DNA of 24,110 bases, taken from assembly GCA_003427395.1 (NCBI GenBank), contig BFEA01000345.1:419761-443870 (forward strand). The letters are read 5' to 3'. Origin of the DNA: Chara braunii. Its lineage: Eukaryota > Streptophyta > Charophyceae > Charales > Characeae. A program made the position numbers and the translations under genes. A model generated the notes under the pieces. That model saw only the letters and a list, made by a program, of their open reading frames with translations. It searched no databases and was not told the DNA's origin. Shown here in pieces: positions 1-8,833 of the stretch (the stretch's first letter is position 1; each line of letters opens with the position of its first letter).

Positions 1-146
1 AAAAAAAAAAAAAAGGAAGTAGTCCTCTTTTATTTTTTTATTTTTTATTTTATCTGTTGATTAGGGTCGGAGGAAAGTCTTGTTGGGTTGGTTACCTACC
101 TACATTTTCCCTCCCACCCACCCCTTGCATGCATTCCGGTTCGGTA
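1..146. other. A/T-rich and pyrimidine-rich sequence, no gene seen
   Basis: The window opens with a run of 14 A followed by T-rich sequence, then C-rich sequence up to the tandem array. If element A were complete, its 5' LTR and primer binding site should lie upstream of gag. I see no LTR end or tRNA-complementary primer site here, so the element is either 5'-truncated or begins outside the window. No coding signal is supported. Confidence 0.5.
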
Positions 147-394
147 CAGTGCCACGTCAGCAGCGCCACGTCACAGTGCCAAATCAGCAGTGCCACGTCA
201 GCAGTGCCACGTCACAGTGCCACGTCAGACACAGTGCCAAGTAAGCAGTGCCACATTAGCAGTGCCACATCAGACACAGTGCCACGTAAGCAGTGCCACA
301 TCAACAGTGCCACGCAAGCAGTGCCACATCAGCAGTGCCACGTTAGACACAGTGCCACGTCAGACAAAGTGCTACGTCAGCAGTGCCACGTCAG
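147..394 (+). repeat. Tandem array of ~14-bp units (CAGTGCCACGTCAG type)
   Basis: About 17 imperfect units, mostly 14 bp and some 13 or 16-17 bp, follow each other without a gap and stop five bases before the gag ATG at 399. Seven units contain exact CCACGTCA. Many others differ by ACGT to ACAT or similar single changes. The array lacks stops in at least two frames, which produces long artificial open frames with low-complexity SATS/QCHIS-type translations. On the minus strand the core reads TGACGTGG, an ACGT-core sequence of the kind bound by plant bZIP factors. Whether it is part of the gypsy leader or an independent minisatellite cannot be decided from one copy. Confidence 0.9.
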
Positions 395-398
395 CAAC

Positions 399-1970
399 AT
401 GACGGGCCTGCCAGGGCAACTGCCCAACGAGTCCCTTGCCGCCTACAAGCAGCGTTTCCACGCTCTGATTGAGGCTGAGGAACAACGCCTGCTGGCAGCA
501 GAAGCAGAACAGCTGCGGCTACAGGCCGATGCAGATGCAGATGCCCAGGCTCGCCGCAAGGAAGCCCAAGATCTGCTGCAGCGGCATGAAGCCAACAGCA
601 TCGGCAGACTCAAGTACTGACATTTTGAACCGAACGACGACGAGGCAACACCGGAAGAGAAGCACAAGGAGTTCCTCTCCAAACTCGTGACGCGGTTGTT
701 GTATGCTTGCAACTACCAACAGTCAGAGTTGGAGAGACAGTACCAGGACCTGACGCAACAGTATCAAGAGTTGGCACAGCTCCGCCGCATGGTGCAGAGC
801 CAGGAGGATGCAACTTGGGCACTCTACGCCCGATTGCTGGACCTGGAACAGGCTGTACCAGGACCAGGTGCTGGGGCTTCCAGCAGTGCACCCTCTAGCC
901 GCCAACTGGAAGATCGCGTTGACCACGTAGTGGCAATGCTCGGCGACATCAGCACGTTCGCTGCGCCGACCACCACCATCAGCAGTCAGCTGCATACATT
1001 GAAGACCGAGGTCCAGCAGCTACAGATGACGAACGCAAATGTCAATCCGAAGATGTAAAAGATGCCAACGTTCACTCTGGAGAGGTTTGACAACTACACA
1101 CAGCAGGATCCGGTCCTCTGGTGGGAAGCATTCACAACGCAACTCAGGATTCTGCCCGTAGACAAGCATGCGTACATCGGCGCCCTGTTCCTGAGCTCAA
1201 AGGGCGGATGCCAGACCTGGTTGACCCACCTGGCAACCTCCCACGGCGTTGACGTACCAGACTTGAAGGACGTAATCACATGGGAGGAACTGACACGGCT
1301 GTGGAAGAAGCGCTTCATCGTCGACGATGCGCCAACCCTCGCCATCAACCGACTGTTCACCATGTCACAGGGCAACACAGCAACACGGGACTGGCTCACG
1401 GAGTGACAGAAGATTGCGGCTGTGCCCAATCTGAACTTACCAATCGAGCATCTACGCCGTGAGTTCTACAACAGGTCCTGTGCTGCATTGAGCCAGGGTC
1501 TTGGTGATCGCGAGCAGTACTCAACCTTCGCGGAGATCATTGACAAAGCNAGGGAGATCATCAAGACCAACAGGTCAGCTGCACACGAGAAATCAACATC
1601 ATGGCAGCCGACCTATGTGGAGAAGGTACGAACTGATCCGCGACAGCAGCACTTCACTGCAGTCCAGCAGGACAGTGGAGATAACCCAGCAGCCACTCCA
1701 ACATCAAGTGACGGAGATCAGGTGGCTGTTGTCCAGCCGCGAAGCACCAACAAGTCCCGCAACAATGGGAAGGCGAAATCCGCATCGCAGGCCGGAAATG
1801 GACAGCCAGGACAGTTTCCATGGGTCAAGTTTGGCTTGACCGAGGCGGAGTACAAGGTCCGCGGCTGCTACGGCAGCTGCTATTGGTGCAACAACACCAA
1901 GCACAAGACCTCCCTGTGCCAAGATCAGGGCAAGGAGGATGTGCGACCCCGCCTCAACTCGAAAAACTGA
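399..1970 (+). pseudogene. Ty3/gypsy element A: gag with three in-frame stops
   Basis: Gag encodes the structural capsid/nucleocapsid protein of an LTR retrotransposon. One frame runs from ATG 399 to TGA 1968-1970 (523 codons before the stop) with no indel, but it is interrupted by TGA 618-620, TAA 1056-1058 and TGA 1404-1406. The N-terminal ~75 codons are Glu/Gln/Ala-rich and probably coiled coil. A second coiled-coil-like region (codons ~110-210) is followed by a retrotransposon-gag-like core starting at 1062 (MPTFTLERFDNYT, then WWEAF and TWLTHLA). At 1881-1922 there is a canonical zinc knuckle, C-x2-C-x4-H-x4-C (CYWCNNTKHKTSLC). The start at 399 is chosen because the open frame upstream is only the tandem array. 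One ambiguous base lies at 1550. It is followed by pol in the -1 frame. It looks non-functional as read, unless the stops are suppressed. Confidence 0.85.
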
Positions 1971-2009
1971 GCTCCGCGGAAGGTGAGGCGACTCCACCTT
2001 CTACTCCGC
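1961..2009 (+). promoter_or_regulatory. Candidate -1 ribosomal frameshift signal between gag and pol of element A
   Basis: The last sense codons of gag read TCG AAA AAC and are followed directly by the TGA stop. The heptamer GAAAAAC (1961-1967) differs only in its first base from the classic slippery heptamer AAAAAAC. A -1 slip here continues as CTG AGC TCC, which is exactly the pol frame, open to 2138. Downstream, GAAGGTG (1979-1985) pairs perfectly with CACCTTC (1995-2001) around a 9-nt loop. Alternatively an outer stem GCGG/CCGC (1976-1979 with 2006-2009) extends the hairpin and leaves an 8-nt spacer. Slippery site, spacer and stem match the known layout of retroelement -1 signals. Function is inferred. 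Confidence 0.5.
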
Positions 2010-2758
2010 CAGATTCGGCCGCCTTGCTAGCGGCNTCCTGCACATCTGGGGAGGATGCNAATGTCGCAAGTCNTCGGTATACTTACGAGGATTATGCTGT
2101 CCACTTGGTTCCACCGCTGGACCAACCGCTCCACGTGTAACAGTCCACCGCATGCACGGTTTCATCACCATCGGCAACCGATTTGGCAGCTTCGCCGCAA
2201 TCTATCGCCAGGGATTCGACGTCATGGTCAAGACTTGATGAGCTCGACCCGTTGACGCTCACGGACTTCCAGTAGATGCCCGTTCCCTCGACCGGATGAT
2301 TGCCGAAACCGCATTGCAACGTGCTTATGGCACAATTGCGGGACTACTTGCACACTGCAGTACCAACTCCGTTGATGGACGCCGGAGTAGAGGTTGTCGA
2401 CCTGCACGTTTACATCGCGAAGATCGACCGCGAGTTCAAGACGCAACGGTACGACGACATCGACGCACCATTGCTATATGTACGCATTCAGATCAGAGAG
2501 GCGACCTGCAGTGCCTTGATCGATTGCGGAGCATCTCGCAACTACATCAGCCAGGACTTCATGGTACGTGCCGGCCTTGGCCCATGTGTCCGGAGGAAGT
2601 CCCAGCCCACGCAAGTCACGTTGGCGGACGGTCACACACACAAGTCAATCGACCGGTGCATTGATGACGTCCCAGTGTACTTTGCCCCTCATGCAAGTGA
2701 GGCGGTGTCCTTTGACATTTTGGACACCAAATTCGACATGATCTTGGGCATGTCATGA
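1971..2758 (+). pseudogene. Ty3/gypsy element A: pol N-terminus and aspartic protease
   Basis: This is the pol frame entered by a -1 shift from gag. A Ser/Thr/Pro-rich linker is followed by a retropepsin-like domain that would cleave the Gag-Pol polyprotein. The catalytic motif is L-I-D-C-G-A-S-R-N, with the Asp codon at 2522-2524. The usual Ser/Thr after Asp is Cys here. The C-terminal flap-side motif FDMILGMS (about 2732-2755) is followed by a stop where the family normally has Trp-Leu. In-frame stops are TAA 2138, TAG 2273, TGA 2297 and TGA 2756, and there is no indel. Ambiguous bases at 2035, 2059 and 2073 fall in this frame. It is non-functional as read. Confidence 0.8.
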
Positions 2759-3823
2759 CTGCGAAGCGAGGGTCACCTGGTGAACTTCTACTGCCACACC
2801 GTTCACGTTCGTGATCGGAACGGAGTACTAGTCCCATGCACGGTAGCTCCTTCTCACCCTTCAATCAGCTGTCACGTGGTGTCCGCCGCAAGCATGCGAG
2901 CTTCCACCATCAGAGACGACATCGAGGAGATGGGGGTGTGTTTTCTCCACGACCTCCCGCCCCATGACGCTTCATCGGCGGACTCACCTTCGGATCCACG
3001 CATCACCGAACTTCTCGACGCCTACAGCAACGTGTTCGAAAGCCCGCACGGAGTAGTACCGGATCGACCCATCCGCCACGAGATCATCCTCGAGGACGGG
3101 GCCGTACCTCCGCGCGGTTGCATCTACCGAATGAGCGAAGAGTTAAGTTTGCTTCGGGCACAACTCGGCGACGTTCTAGAGAAAGGTTGGATTCGGCCTA
3201 GCTCATCGCCATACCGTGCTCCTGTTCTCTTCGTCCGGAAGAAGAACAAGGACCTGCGGTTGTGCATCGATTATCGCAAGCTCAACTCGTAGACGATAAG
3301 GAACGCCGGCCCTCTCCCACGCATCGACGACCTTCTCGAGCGATTGGGCGGCGCCCAGTTCTTCTCTAAGTTGGATCTCAAGTCAGGGTACCACCAACTC
3401 GAGATTCGCAAGGAGGATCGCTACAAGACCGCGTTCAAGACACGGTATGGGCATTTCGAATGGCTGGTCATGCCATTTGGCCTTACGAATGCCCCAACCA
3501 CTTTTCAAGCGGTTATGACGACGGAGTTCCGACACATGCTGGATCGTTTCGTACTTATCTACCTCGACGACATTCTGGTTTACAGCCGGAGTCTGGACGA
3601 GCATGTGGAACACTTGCGCACCGTTTTGGAGCAGCTACGACATGCCAAGTACAAAGCAAACCGCGACAAGTGCGAGTTCGCATAGTAGGAGCTGGAGTAC
3701 TTGGGACACTATGTGACGCCGCAAGGCAGCCGTCCACCGAGTACTTGGGACAAGATCGAGGCCCTACGAGTATGGCCCGAGCCCACCAACACCACGGACG
3801 TTCGTTCATTCATGGGGTTGGCG
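2759..3823 (+). pseudogene. Ty3/gypsy element A: reverse transcriptase, truncated at RNase H
   Basis: The RT copies the element RNA into DNA. Motifs in order are: WIRPSSSPYRAPVLFVRKKN (~3190-3249); LCIDYRKLN (3260-3286); [13 protein letters not shown] (3362-3400); MPFGLTNAP (3470-3496); and the catalytic box YLDD followed by ILVYS (YLDD at 3560-3571). These place it in Ty3/gypsy. The palm from 3293 to 3682 is uninterrupted. Stops occur at 3290-3292 (TAG) and as a TAG TAG pair at 3683-3688. After them the connection/RNase H start is recognisable (LGHYVTPQGS, then DVRSFMGLA) up to about 3823. There the homology ends abruptly, where Gly-Tyr-Tyr would be expected. No RNase H body or integrase follows, so the element is deleted or truncated. 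Confidence 0.9.
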
Positions 3824-4081
3824 GACGACATTCCCATCTTCCCCCTCCTCTTCGTCTATCCCCTTCCTCTTCGTCTGTGTATGGTACGGGCTGGCGCTGT
3901 CTTCCTGTGTGAAGCGCCAGGCCCATTCACACCATGTGACGATGATGATGATGTATGTTCAGGGCTGGATTACAACATTGATTGTTCGGATCACTGGTAT
4001 CTAAGTCTTCTGTTGTGCTATCTTATACTTTGTATTGAAAGGTCGGTTCTTGTTCTGGTGTGCACGTTACAGTATGCAACA
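3824..4081 (+). other. Sequence after the element A breakpoint, possible LTR remnant
   Basis: The reading frame stays open to 4087, but the translation (hydrophobic, then a run of Asp) no longer resembles pol. The segment contains short direct repeats of CCTCTTCGTCT and then A/T-rich sequence that starts TGTGACGATG at 3937 and ends GTATGCAACA at 4081. TG...CA ends are compatible with an LTR piece. There is no matching 5' LTR in the window and no clear polypurine tract, so this stays a guess. Confidence 0.2.
3891..3920. repeat. Inverted repeat, 8-bp perfect stem
   Basis: CTGGCGCT (3891-3898) pairs perfectly with AGCGCCAG (3913-3920) around a 14-nt loop, just beyond the point where element A loses homology. 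It may be chance or a remnant of a transcript-end or junction structure. Confidence 0.5.
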
Positions 4082-5210
4082 ATCTAGCTGCCTGCGGTTA
4101 CAGCCTTGCACTCCCGACCAGTGCCATTTCGGTCAAATGGGTACGTTGCTAGGCTGCCTATTCATGGAGGCTTACTGTGTGTGTGACTGTAAGTCGTAAG
4201 ATCTCACTGATGTCTGAGCCAGTCCAAATAGTGATAGGTTGATGAAGGCAAGTAACCAACAGGTGTTCGTTGAGTCATGAGAAAGTTAGCATCTCCCTCG
4301 ATAAGGACGGGAATATTCTACGGTCTCGACGAAACATGTACGGTTTAGGCGACCGACGCTCACCTGGATCCAACCCATAAAAAAAAGAAAAAAACAGCAG
4401 TGATGTGACGAGTGTTCAATTCATAAGAGGAGTTAAGAAAGGAGGGAGACACGAAATGGCCAGGGGCAGTGGTTCCTTCCAGGGTATGTGTGTGGGTGGG
4501 TGCGTGCGTGTGGCTGCAAGTGTGTTTTGTGCGTCTCCCCCACTGCTCGCCCGTTTGATGGTGTGTCTGTGACTCTGTAGTTAACCCTGTTTTCTCTTCT
4601 CCTTGCTGAAATCATATCTGTGCCATTCCATTCTCACCCCACCCTTCCTCTAATTTATTAAGCCAACTAGTTGTCTTGGTCTCTGTTTTTGCCTCTTATC
4701 CTTGACGTCGCTCATGTCCTCTAATAGATAAGCGTAGTTGGTTTGGGCTCTTCCCCCCCTTTCTACCCTACACAAGCTGATGCATGCGATGGCTACACCG
4801 GCAGCACACACCTGCTGTTCCTCCTGCCCCACGTTTGTGGACCACCTACTTCTCGTTCCCCCAGTTTGTGTGCCATCTCCTCCTCCTCCTCCTCCTCCTC
4901 CTTCCCATTCTCTGCATCACCCTCTTCCTCGACAACCTCCTCTTTTGCGGCGTTATCCTACTGCCCCTGCTCCCCACTGCTTTCTCCTCCTGCTCGCCTT
5001 GTCCTTCTCCCACCCCTCCTGCTCCTCTGCCATGTATGCGACCAAGCAAAAGAAAGAAAACAGGCCTTACACGATGAAAACAAAGTCTTCCTCCTGATTC
5101 CAGACCATGGGCCTCCCTCTAGTCAAAATTCCACATGTATGTGGACTGACTTGTGGCGAAGCCACGGAAAAAAGAAACACATGGCAAAGTTCAGGCAGAA
5201 CTTGGTGAAG
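4082..5210. other. Gene-free stretch with simple-sequence tracts
   Basis: No coding region is supported. The stretch holds an A-rich run (4378-4396), a GT/GC-alternating tract (about 4483-4530) and a long pyrimidine-rich segment (about 4741-5035). The three open frames over the last segment are by-products of its C/T bias: their translations are Pro/Ser/Leu runs with no domain. Confidence 0.6.
4878..4901 (+). repeat. (TCC)8 microsatellite
   Basis: Eight uninterrupted TCC triplets lie inside the larger pyrimidine-rich tract. On the minus strand this is GGA, which accounts for a run of Arg in a minus-strand shadow frame. Confidence 0.9.
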
Positions 5211-5290
5211 ACGTGGTAGCTCAGTGGGTTAGAGCTTTGGTGTTGCAACGGGAAGGTTGTGGGTTCAATTTTGCTCACTATCAGTTGGTG
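5211..5290 (+). mobile_element. tRNA-derived element (SINE head or decayed tRNA), copy 1
   Basis: TAGCTCAGTGGG (5217-5228) is a near-perfect Pol III A box with D-arm pairing GCTC/GAGC. GGTTCAATTTT (5262-5272) is a degenerate B box at tRNA-like spacing, preceded by the typical AAGGTTGTG. The acceptor ends do not pair and the anticodon stem is broken, so this is not a functional tRNA. A tRNA-derived SINE head or an old tRNA pseudogene fits best. The 3' limit is not defined. Confidence 0.55.
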
Positions 5291-5374
5291 CTAGGTTGTC
5301 ACCCCACCTACTTGTCCCCCACCCTTGTGACGCCCAACCTCACGCCCAGCGCGACTTCCTGATCGGAGTGGGGT

Positions 5375-7560
5375 ATGGGCCTGGAAGTGCGAAAAGGGGT
5401 GTGCCAAGGATTTTTGGGAAAGTGGGGGAGTCTGGAGGGTATGAATGCAATTAGGCGAATAAGGGGTGCGTGCACAAGGGACTCAAGGTCCGATGGGGCT
5501 GGTGCACCGTGGGCGACGGTTGACGGGGAAATCCCTCCGCGGTGGAGGCGGTCCCGAAAAGTTAGGCCGTCGGGGGCCGCCACGTGGCGCAGGCCGCCGT
5601 GTACTTGGATTGGGCCTTCGGAATTCCGGAGTTCTCTGTTCGCTGCTACGTCGGCAATTCACACAAAACGTACTGGGCCAATAGGGGGCTATGGCCGGCC
5701 ACGGAACGACGCTGAGTTGATGATACGGGAGAAGAAGGCGGAAAGGAGGGAAACTGGTGGCGATGACAACAAATCCCGGGTGGGTGAAGTAGTAGGTGTG
5801 GTCGGGGGAAGGGAAATCAGAGCACCGAGGGTCGCTAGAAGTGGCGCAGTGGAATTCCCGCGGACATAGCCGATTCTCCGTGTGACAGGGGTATCGCAGC
5901 CTTATGAGTTCGTTTATCCAAGGGGTGAAATAATCCGGGTCGTAGGATGAATCTGAGCTCCAAGATCGCGTCATGGTATCATTGTAGATGGGACAGCTCG
6001 GGTCGGGTTATCATCACCGCGCACGAGCACGTACAGGACAGGCGAACTTAGTTGCGCCTCAACGTGCCCGTACGGGATGACGGTTCCGCTGCGAATCTGT
6101 TTGGGCGAATCGACGCACGGGAATGCGTGTAAGGGCGAGACTCGGATCGCGTTTACACGTGTTCTCGCACGGAGTTCGCGGGGCCAGACTTCGGATCGTC
6201 TAATTGCTCCGTAAGTTTCGATTATGCAGGGTGCAACCATACATCCAATTAGACATGGATTCTCAACAAAAAGATAGACAAGCAGGCATAACATCCATAC
6301 ATCCATACATTCGACAATCATACACATAATGCAATCGAGCCGGACATCGCAAGGACAAGTGTGAGCAAAAACCCAAGCCCAGATTCCAGAAGGCCGAAAC
6401 GAAAATAAGAATGGGCAAACCGCCCGGAGCCGTAATCAAAATGTATGTACACAGATGAAGAGGGGGAAGATACAAAGAAACAACAAATCCACGTCCATCG
6501 ACCTCAACTCTCTTCTCCTCTCTCTCTCTCTCCGATGCGGACAGTCCGTTGTCGCACCAACCCACGAAGTTGTCACCCCGCTTAGTCCTCCCGCACCCGT
6601 CGGATTCGCCCGTGCCTACAGTCCGCCGTGGCCCACGTCAATCTCGTGCGTTTGGCACCAGCCCGTCGGGTCGCCCAACTCCTACTCTACTCACCTCTTA
6701 CTTCGCTCGTGTGCCGACCCTTCCTGATCGCGCAACCCTGAGCTTCCGACAACGGGTTAAGAGACTGACTAATCGCGCAACCGAAATTTATAGCCTGCAT
6801 GCATGCGCGAAGAACACGGAATTACCAGGACTTAGAGTGGGGATTCGAGAGGGAGCGCCTGCGTTTTGCATGATCGGCCGCGGCGTGGGGGACGTAACCC
6901 TTCTCCACGCATCGATTCGAGTATGCAAGCCGCGACTTACAAAAATTTCAGCAAAAGAAAGAGAGGGAGGGCGGGAGAGACGAAGTGGAAGAAGAAAGAT
7001 ACAGTTACAATGGCGCCAACCCAAGATTACAGTTACACACCCGATTAAAGGCGCCGACTAATCCGAATTCCGTTGCAGCCGCAAAAAGAAGTGTGTAAGC
7101 AAATAAGGGCGTCGCGCGGCAAGAGAAAGTCCTAATTACAAAATTCCTGAATTCCTAACTAATGCGAAAAGCAAAAGTACAGGTTTCGAGAGGAAAATCC
7201 GAAATCTGAGAGCCATCAGGGCTCGACAAAATTTAAAAAGATTTGAAGGAAAAATTCAAAAAGAACCGTGCAAATTCCCGCGCGATGTCCGCGCCCAAAA
7301 GATCGAAATCGAAACGAAAGAAACGACGTCAATATTTATTAATTGCGCGCGCGGTGGCGCGCCAGACATCCATCCGACCAATCAATCAATCGGTCGTCCC
7401 AGGACACACCCTGCTTCGAACCCAGACATCCAACAAGAAGCGACGAAAAGGACAAAAAGCAATGGTACTGATGCAATTTTCCACCGATCCCGATCTCCCG
7501 TAATTGGCCCAACCTTCCCAACTCAGGGCCCCTCGTTGCAACCGCGTAGAAAATCGCGCG
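5375..7560. other. CpG-rich block, no identifiable gene
   Basis: The sequence is conspicuously rich in CpG; by my count there are 20 CpG in 6061-6180, against 2 in 9001-9120. Long open frames occur on both strands (for example plus 5375-5869 and minus 5483-5974), but they overlap and show no domain, as expected for G/C-rich DNA with few stops. A short tandem of CCATACAT-type sequence lies near 6295-6310 and a TC-repeat at about 6508-6533. The block could be the promoter/5' region of a minus-strand gene. It resembles unmethylated DNA more than the decayed transposon sequence around it. Confidence 0.4.
6786..6792 (-). promoter_or_regulatory. Candidate TATA box on the minus strand
   Basis: On the minus strand the sequence reads GGCTATAAATTTCGG, with a TATAAAT core, and GCATGCATGC lies directly upstream. 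About 90 bp downstream the minus strand has AGGTGAGT (near 6690-6697), a good 5' splice-site match. This is the arrangement expected of a plant promoter with a short first exon. It sits in the CpG-rich block, but no protein can be assigned, so this is only a candidate. Confidence 0.25.
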
Positions 7561-7613
7561 TTACAGAAAGTGGTTCGTCACACCCTAGTGAAGTGTATAC
7601 ACAGACCAGGTGA

Positions 7614-7700
7614 TACTGTGGCTCAATGGGTCTAAGCTGGATGCTGTATCTAAGCGTGTATGTAAGAGGTTCAGGGTTCTAGTTCTGATCCGGCCCATAT
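7614..7700 (+). mobile_element. tRNA-derived element (SINE head), copy 2
   Basis: TGGCTCAATGGG (7619-7630) matches the Pol III A box and GGTTCTAGTTCT (7675-7686) resembles the B box, about 56 bp downstream. The intervening sequence does not fold as an anticodon arm. The sequence is not closely similar to the element at 5211, so the two are probably different families or very old copies. The 3' end is undefined, and sequence from 7690 to 7760 may be the SINE body. Confidence 0.45.
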
Positions 7701-8500
7701 AACACATGGTATGGAGATAACTGGGAAGCAGGCAGGGGGATGTAGTGGAGGGATGATCACGTAGTTTACTTTAGGGCTTCGCTTTTGGGGGGGCGTGGCC
7801 GGAGGTAAGGTATAGGGGGTCTCTGTACCTGGGTGTTGACAATATACAAAAACAAGCTTGGGGGGTGTAGTTGATAACCAAGCAAAGGGGTAAGAAGGGG
7901 GCCATGAACCTACTGATGATAGAGTCCAGGGTACCTCCAGATTCAGAAAAACAACAGCACAACTACGAAGCAGCTGGACAAGGGTCTAGTGTGGACGTTT
8001 GAGGTAGAGGGGTGGATGGTGGCCGTACATCTACGGTTAATAGGGTAGAGCCTCTAGGTTGGAAAAACAACAAGAATAACAGATATTAGCTGTGCTAGGT
8101 GGGTTTACCTTGGTTGCTCAGAGGGTGTCATAGGTTAGACCTTGGCTAATGGGGGGCATTAGTCACTGCCTGTGATATCTAGGGTGTGCACGATTAGATT
8201 GACGCACAGAGGGCACAATTACAGGTCTACTCATGGGACCTGCAGAAAGAACACTTACGCCCAGCGCCTGGAGTACCCATATTGCAGGGTTCGTTTACTA
8301 TACTTCAACCAGGATTGAGTGGGGTCCTGCCCAAACCTGGTGCCTACAACAGCTGTCCGGTCAGGTCACCCCACCATGATGGTAGACGGGTGATGGTCCT
8401 GAGTGGTAGACACTGAGGTAAGACTGGGGGAGCAGGGGTGCGCCAGGGAGGATTGACAAGATGGAGGGTTGGAGGGGTCTCATCACAGAACTTGGCGTTA
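7701..8500. other. Gene-free, CpG-poor repetitive-looking sequence
   Basis: No coding region is supported. The sequence is rich in GGG/AGGT and poor in CpG. It has several phrases that recur loosely (GGTAGAC, TAGGTGGG, CTAGGGT), as in old, methylated and deaminated repeats. Confidence 0.4.
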
Positions 8501-8509
8501 AGCACAGAC

Positions 8510-8612
8510 AGGCAGTGCTATGCGGGCTGGGCGGTATCATGTGGTGTGGGCGATACTGTGTGGGCTGAGTGGTATCATGTAGGACTGCGCAGTACCATGT
8601 GACGTGGGTCAT
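8510..8612 (+). repeat. Degenerate minisatellite related to the 28-bp array downstream
   Basis: Phrases such as GCTATGCGGGCTG, GGTATCATGTGGTGTGGGC and GTGTGGGCTGAGTGG recur with about 25-30 bp spacing and share the GTGGGCTGAGTG core with the regular array at 9005-9101. The 19-base phrase GACTGCGCAGT(A/C)CCATGTG at 8583-8601 reappears at 8763-8781, 180 bp further on, with one difference. Confidence 0.6.
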
Positions 8613-8833
8613 ACCAGCCATAGGAAGAAAATGGATGACAAACACCCTGAAAAAGAAAACACACTCGGGCACAACTCCACTCGTGGCATGACTATGGTAC
8701 TATGTGTGCAGGGGAGTATTATATTGCCAGCACAATGCTAGGTGGGTTGGATGCTACGATTGGACTGCGCAGTCCCATGTGGGGCCGGCCACTAACACCA
8801 CATTTTTACAAAAGAAAAAGAACAGTCCATGAA

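Noticed and set aside
57-398. Long open frames with SATS/QCHIS repeats before gag
   Set aside because: They exist only because the tandem array lacks stops in more than one frame; two overlapping frames are equally open.
4738-5219. Overlapping Pro/Ser/Leu-rich frames
   Set aside because: Produced by the pyrimidine-rich tract and the (TCC)8 microsatellite.
5483-5974. 163-aa minus-strand open frame in the CpG-rich block
   Set aside because: No domain, Pro/Arg/Ser-rich composition, and an equally long plus-strand frame overlaps it, as expected in G/C-rich DNA.
7411-7425. GGTTCGAA-type B box on the minus strand
   Set aside because: No A box upstream on that strand.
8772-8782. GTCCCATGTGG about 60 bp upstream of the U2 copy, similar to the plant snRNA upstream element
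   Set aside because: Only about 8 of 11 positions fit, there is no clear TATA box, and the same phrase occurs at 8592 as part of the local repeat family.
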